Shown: positions 62,174 to 64,000 of the stretch, piece after piece | Position numbering within the stretch: the first letter of the stretch is position 1 | Layout of the letters: each line of letters opens with the position of its first letter | NCBI GenBank assembly: GCA_031292515.1 | Contig: JARLGZ010000081.1 | Coordinates: forward strand, 62,001-126,000 | Direction of reading: 5' to 3' | Origin: Puia sp. | GTDB lineage: Bacteria; Bacteroidota; Bacteroidia; Chitinophagales; Chitinophagaceae | DNA length: 64,000 nucleotides | Made by a program: the position numbers and the translations under genes | Notes under the pieces: generated by a model | Told to the model about the DNA's origin: nothing | Databases searched by the model: none | What the model saw: only the letters and a program-made list of their open reading frames with translations

Positions 62174-64000
62174 TCATTTGAACCCGTAGTTCGGCTTCGG
62201 CCCCATCTGGAAAACCAACAGCTTGCCATTCACCAGGTCTTCATGACTGATAAAAGGATGTTCGACCGGCTTGCCATCCAGCGTGACGCTTTGCACATAT
62301 TTGTTCGCCGCGGAGAGATTTTTCGCCACGATCTCCAACGAGACGGCTGCGCCGGTGGCCGTCTTGTAATGAATCGTCAGTTTGGGGAATTGTGGTGCGC
62401 CGATCGCGTAAATGCCGGAAGCGGGTGTCACCGGATAAAAGCCCATGACGCCAAACAGATACCAGGCCGACATCTGGCCGCAATCGTCATTACCATTGAT
62501 GCCCAGGGGTTTGTTGCGGTAGTTGATCGTGGTATGCGTCCTCGCCAGTTCCTGCGTCTTCCAGGGCTGCCCGCAGTAGTCATACAGATAGATATAATGA
62601 TGACCCGGCTCGTTGTCGTGGTGATAGTGGTTCCCGTTGAAATTGGAATCCAGTTTGGTCGCGAATTTCTCGTTGCCGCCCATCAGTGCTATCAGGCCGG
62701 GCACATCCTGCATGGCGCCAAAAAGATAGGTCCATTGATCGCCTTCCGTGAACCCATCCTGTCTGCCCAGTTTATCTTTTGGGTTGAAATAGAGAAAATC
62801 GCCGTTTGCCTTTTTAGGGATGAAAAAGCCCGCGCTTGGATCGTATAGGTTCCGGTAATTTTTGCTCCATTGCAACAGCCTGGTATAATCGTCCGTTTTA
62901 CCCATTGCCTTCGCCATTTGCGCGATGGTATAATCGTCCGAAGAATATTCGATGGTGCGCGACACCGACTCCGCCGTTTTGCCAAAAGGCACATACCCGA
63001 TGCTGTTAAAAGCAGTCAGGCCGGCCCTGGCTTCATACCCCGTCCATTTATCCCGGTCTCCATAGGGCAGCAAGGTATCGTCAACAGGTGGCACCAGGGC
63101 ATCTTTCATCAACGCTTCATAGGCCAGGTTGGTATCATACCCGCGATAACCTTTGATATAGGCATCGGCGACGACGGCGTCCGCATGGGTGCTGATCATG
63201 ATATTTGTCTCCGCGGGATTGGGCCACATCGGCAGACGCCCTCCTTCCTGGTACATCTGCAGCAAAGCGTTGACCAGTCCATTTACCCGGTCCGGTTGTG
63301 TAAATAACAGCAGAGGATGGAGGGCCCGATAAGTGTCCCAAAGTGAATAGTCGGTATAAGAGACGCCGTTGTGAATTTTATCGTCGAAGGCGCTATAATA
63401 TTTTCCATATTCGGAAAATTCCCGCGGAAACAGCATCGTATGGAACAGGGCCGTATAGAAGATGGCTTTCTGATCTTCGGTGATCCCCGCAGGCTGCACG
63501 CGGCTCAGGTTCTCCTGCCATTTGGCCCGGGTCGCAGCCACCGTTTTCTCAAAATCCCAGTCCGGCATCTCGTGCAAGAGATTCTCCCTCGCCTGGTCGA
63601 GGCTGATAAAGGAAGTGGCAATACGCACTTTGACGACCTCATTCTTCTTCGTCTTGAAACTGATATAAGCCCCCATCATCGTGCCGTACTGCTCGACACC
63701 GGCGGCCTTCACATCGGATCCGCTCCAGGTGCCAAAGGATTCAAAGGGCTTGTCGAACTGGATGATAAAATATCCCTTGAAGTTGGGCAACTCCGGACCT
63801 AACTGCGCAGATTGACGGTCGGGGTTATAGCCGGTGATCTCTTTATTAGCGGCATCAACTTTTACATACCCTTTCAGTGTCGCGATCCGGTGCCCCAGGT
63901 CGTTGTTGTCGTCCTGCAACGCCGGGTTCAGGTTGATGCCGTGGATGATGATATGCGACTGGTCGGATTGGGGAAAAGTGAACCGGAACATCCCGCAGCG
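62174..64000 (-). CDS. GH92 alpha-mannosidase, 5' end outside window
   Basis: A GH92 family enzyme; 608 codons are visible and the N-terminal beta-sandwich start lies beyond the right edge (full-length members are about 750 residues). The hallmark motifs SLWDTYRALHPLL and NGNDDCGQMSAWY are intact, with an (alpha/alpha)6 catalytic barrel between and a beta-rich C-terminus. GH92 enzymes are calcium-dependent exo-alpha-mannosidases that trim fungal or host N-glycans, usually in the periplasm. The frame is open to base 64000, so the ATG at 63991 is internal. Confidence 0.94.
   Translation of the reverse strand, partial: RCGMFRFTFPQSDQSHIIIHGINLNPALQDDNNDLGHRIATLKGYVKVDAANKEITGYNPDRQSAQLGPELPNFKGYFIIQFDKPFESFGTWSGSDVKAAGVEQYGTMMGAYISFKTKKNEVVKVRIATSFISLDQARENLLHEMPDWDFEKTVAATRAKWQENLSRVQPAGITEDQKAIFYTALFHTMLFPREFSEYGKYYSAFDDKIHNGVSYTDYSLWDTYRALHPLLLFTQPDRVNGLVNALLQMYQEGGRLPMWPNPAETNIMISTHADAVVADAYIKGYRGYDTNLAYEALMKDALVPPVDDTLLPYGDRDKWTGYEARAGLTAFNSIGYVPFGKTAESVSRTIEYSSDDYTIAQMAKAMGKTDDYTRLLQWSKNYRNLYDPSAGFFIPKKANGDFLYFNPKDKLGRQDGFTEGDQWTYLFGAMQDVPGLIALMGGNEKFATKLDSNFNGNHYHHDNEPGHHYIYLYDYCGQPWKTQELARTHTTINYRNKPLGINGNDDCGQMSAWYLFGVMGFYPVTPASGIYAIGAPQFPKLTIHYKTATGAAVSLEIVAKNLSAANKYVQSVTLDGKPVEHPFISHEDLVNGKLLVFQMGPKPNYGFK

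Overview
The window looks like a chromosomal segment of a Bacteroidota bacterium, most likely Chitinophagaceae or a close relative. The evidence is: several promoters fit the Bacteroidota consensus TTTG-N19/20-TAnnTTTG; there are SPII lipoproteins, a TonB-type receptor barrel, PepSY-like and YncE-like secreted proteins, tandem FtsX/MacB-type permeases without ATPases, and scattered secreted glycoside hydrolases. GC content is moderately high for the phylum, and one AT-rich island stands out (about 14.2-15.3 kb). No rRNA, tRNA, CRISPR array or intact insertion sequence was recognised. The genus call is an inference.

Layout. (1) 1-5.3 kb: the right part of a Wadjet-type anti-plasmid defence operon (jetB cut by the left edge, jetC, jetD), followed by a DUF2235 alpha/beta hydrolase. 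(2) 6.5-12.5 kb: SGNH hydrolase, lipoproteins, methyltransferase, an AraC regulator next to a Bcr/CflA-type MFS exporter with shared candidate operator sequences, and membrane proteins. (3) 12.6-16.7 kb: a lipoprotein with an AT-rich C-terminal papain-like module followed at once by a small AT-rich membrane-anchored protein (candidate toxin/immunity pair), a DUF4239 protein, and a repeat-rich intergenic region ending in a strong hairpin. (4) 16.7-22.8 kb: a clan GH-D-like glycosidase, an internally deleted ORF6N protein, a CNNM/CBS protein, a RluE-like pseudouridine synthase, a decayed MobC-like gene, and a TetR/SDR pair with matched palindromic operators in which the SDR is frameshifted. (5) 22.8-42.5 kb: TPR lipoprotein, ExbD-like protein, YjbQ, two outer-membrane barrels, several secreted hydrolases (six-hairpin, sialidase-fold, amidohydrolase, GH9), an LLM oxidoreductase and a coupled pair of serine hydrolases. 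(6) 42.5-46.7 kb: TonB-receptor-like barrel, PepSY-like protein, YncE-like propeller. (7) 46.7-61.9 kb: a two-component system divergent from four FtsX-type ABC permeases, with a fifth convergent. (8) 62.2-64 kb: a GH92 alpha-mannosidase cut by the right edge.

The most unusual signal is a recurring structure at gene 3' ends. Short degenerate tandem repeats (7-19 bp units, a different sequence at each locus) start inside the last codons of a gene, and their first unit contains that gene's own stop codon. In the best cases (45499-45578 and 39316-39389) every copy keeps a TGA/TAA/TAG at the same place in the unit. Similar short-unit expansions occur in frame inside two proteins (the jetD linker and one permease). 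I know of no described system that explains this. It may be neutral slippage at the first position where duplication is harmless, or a 3'-end element.
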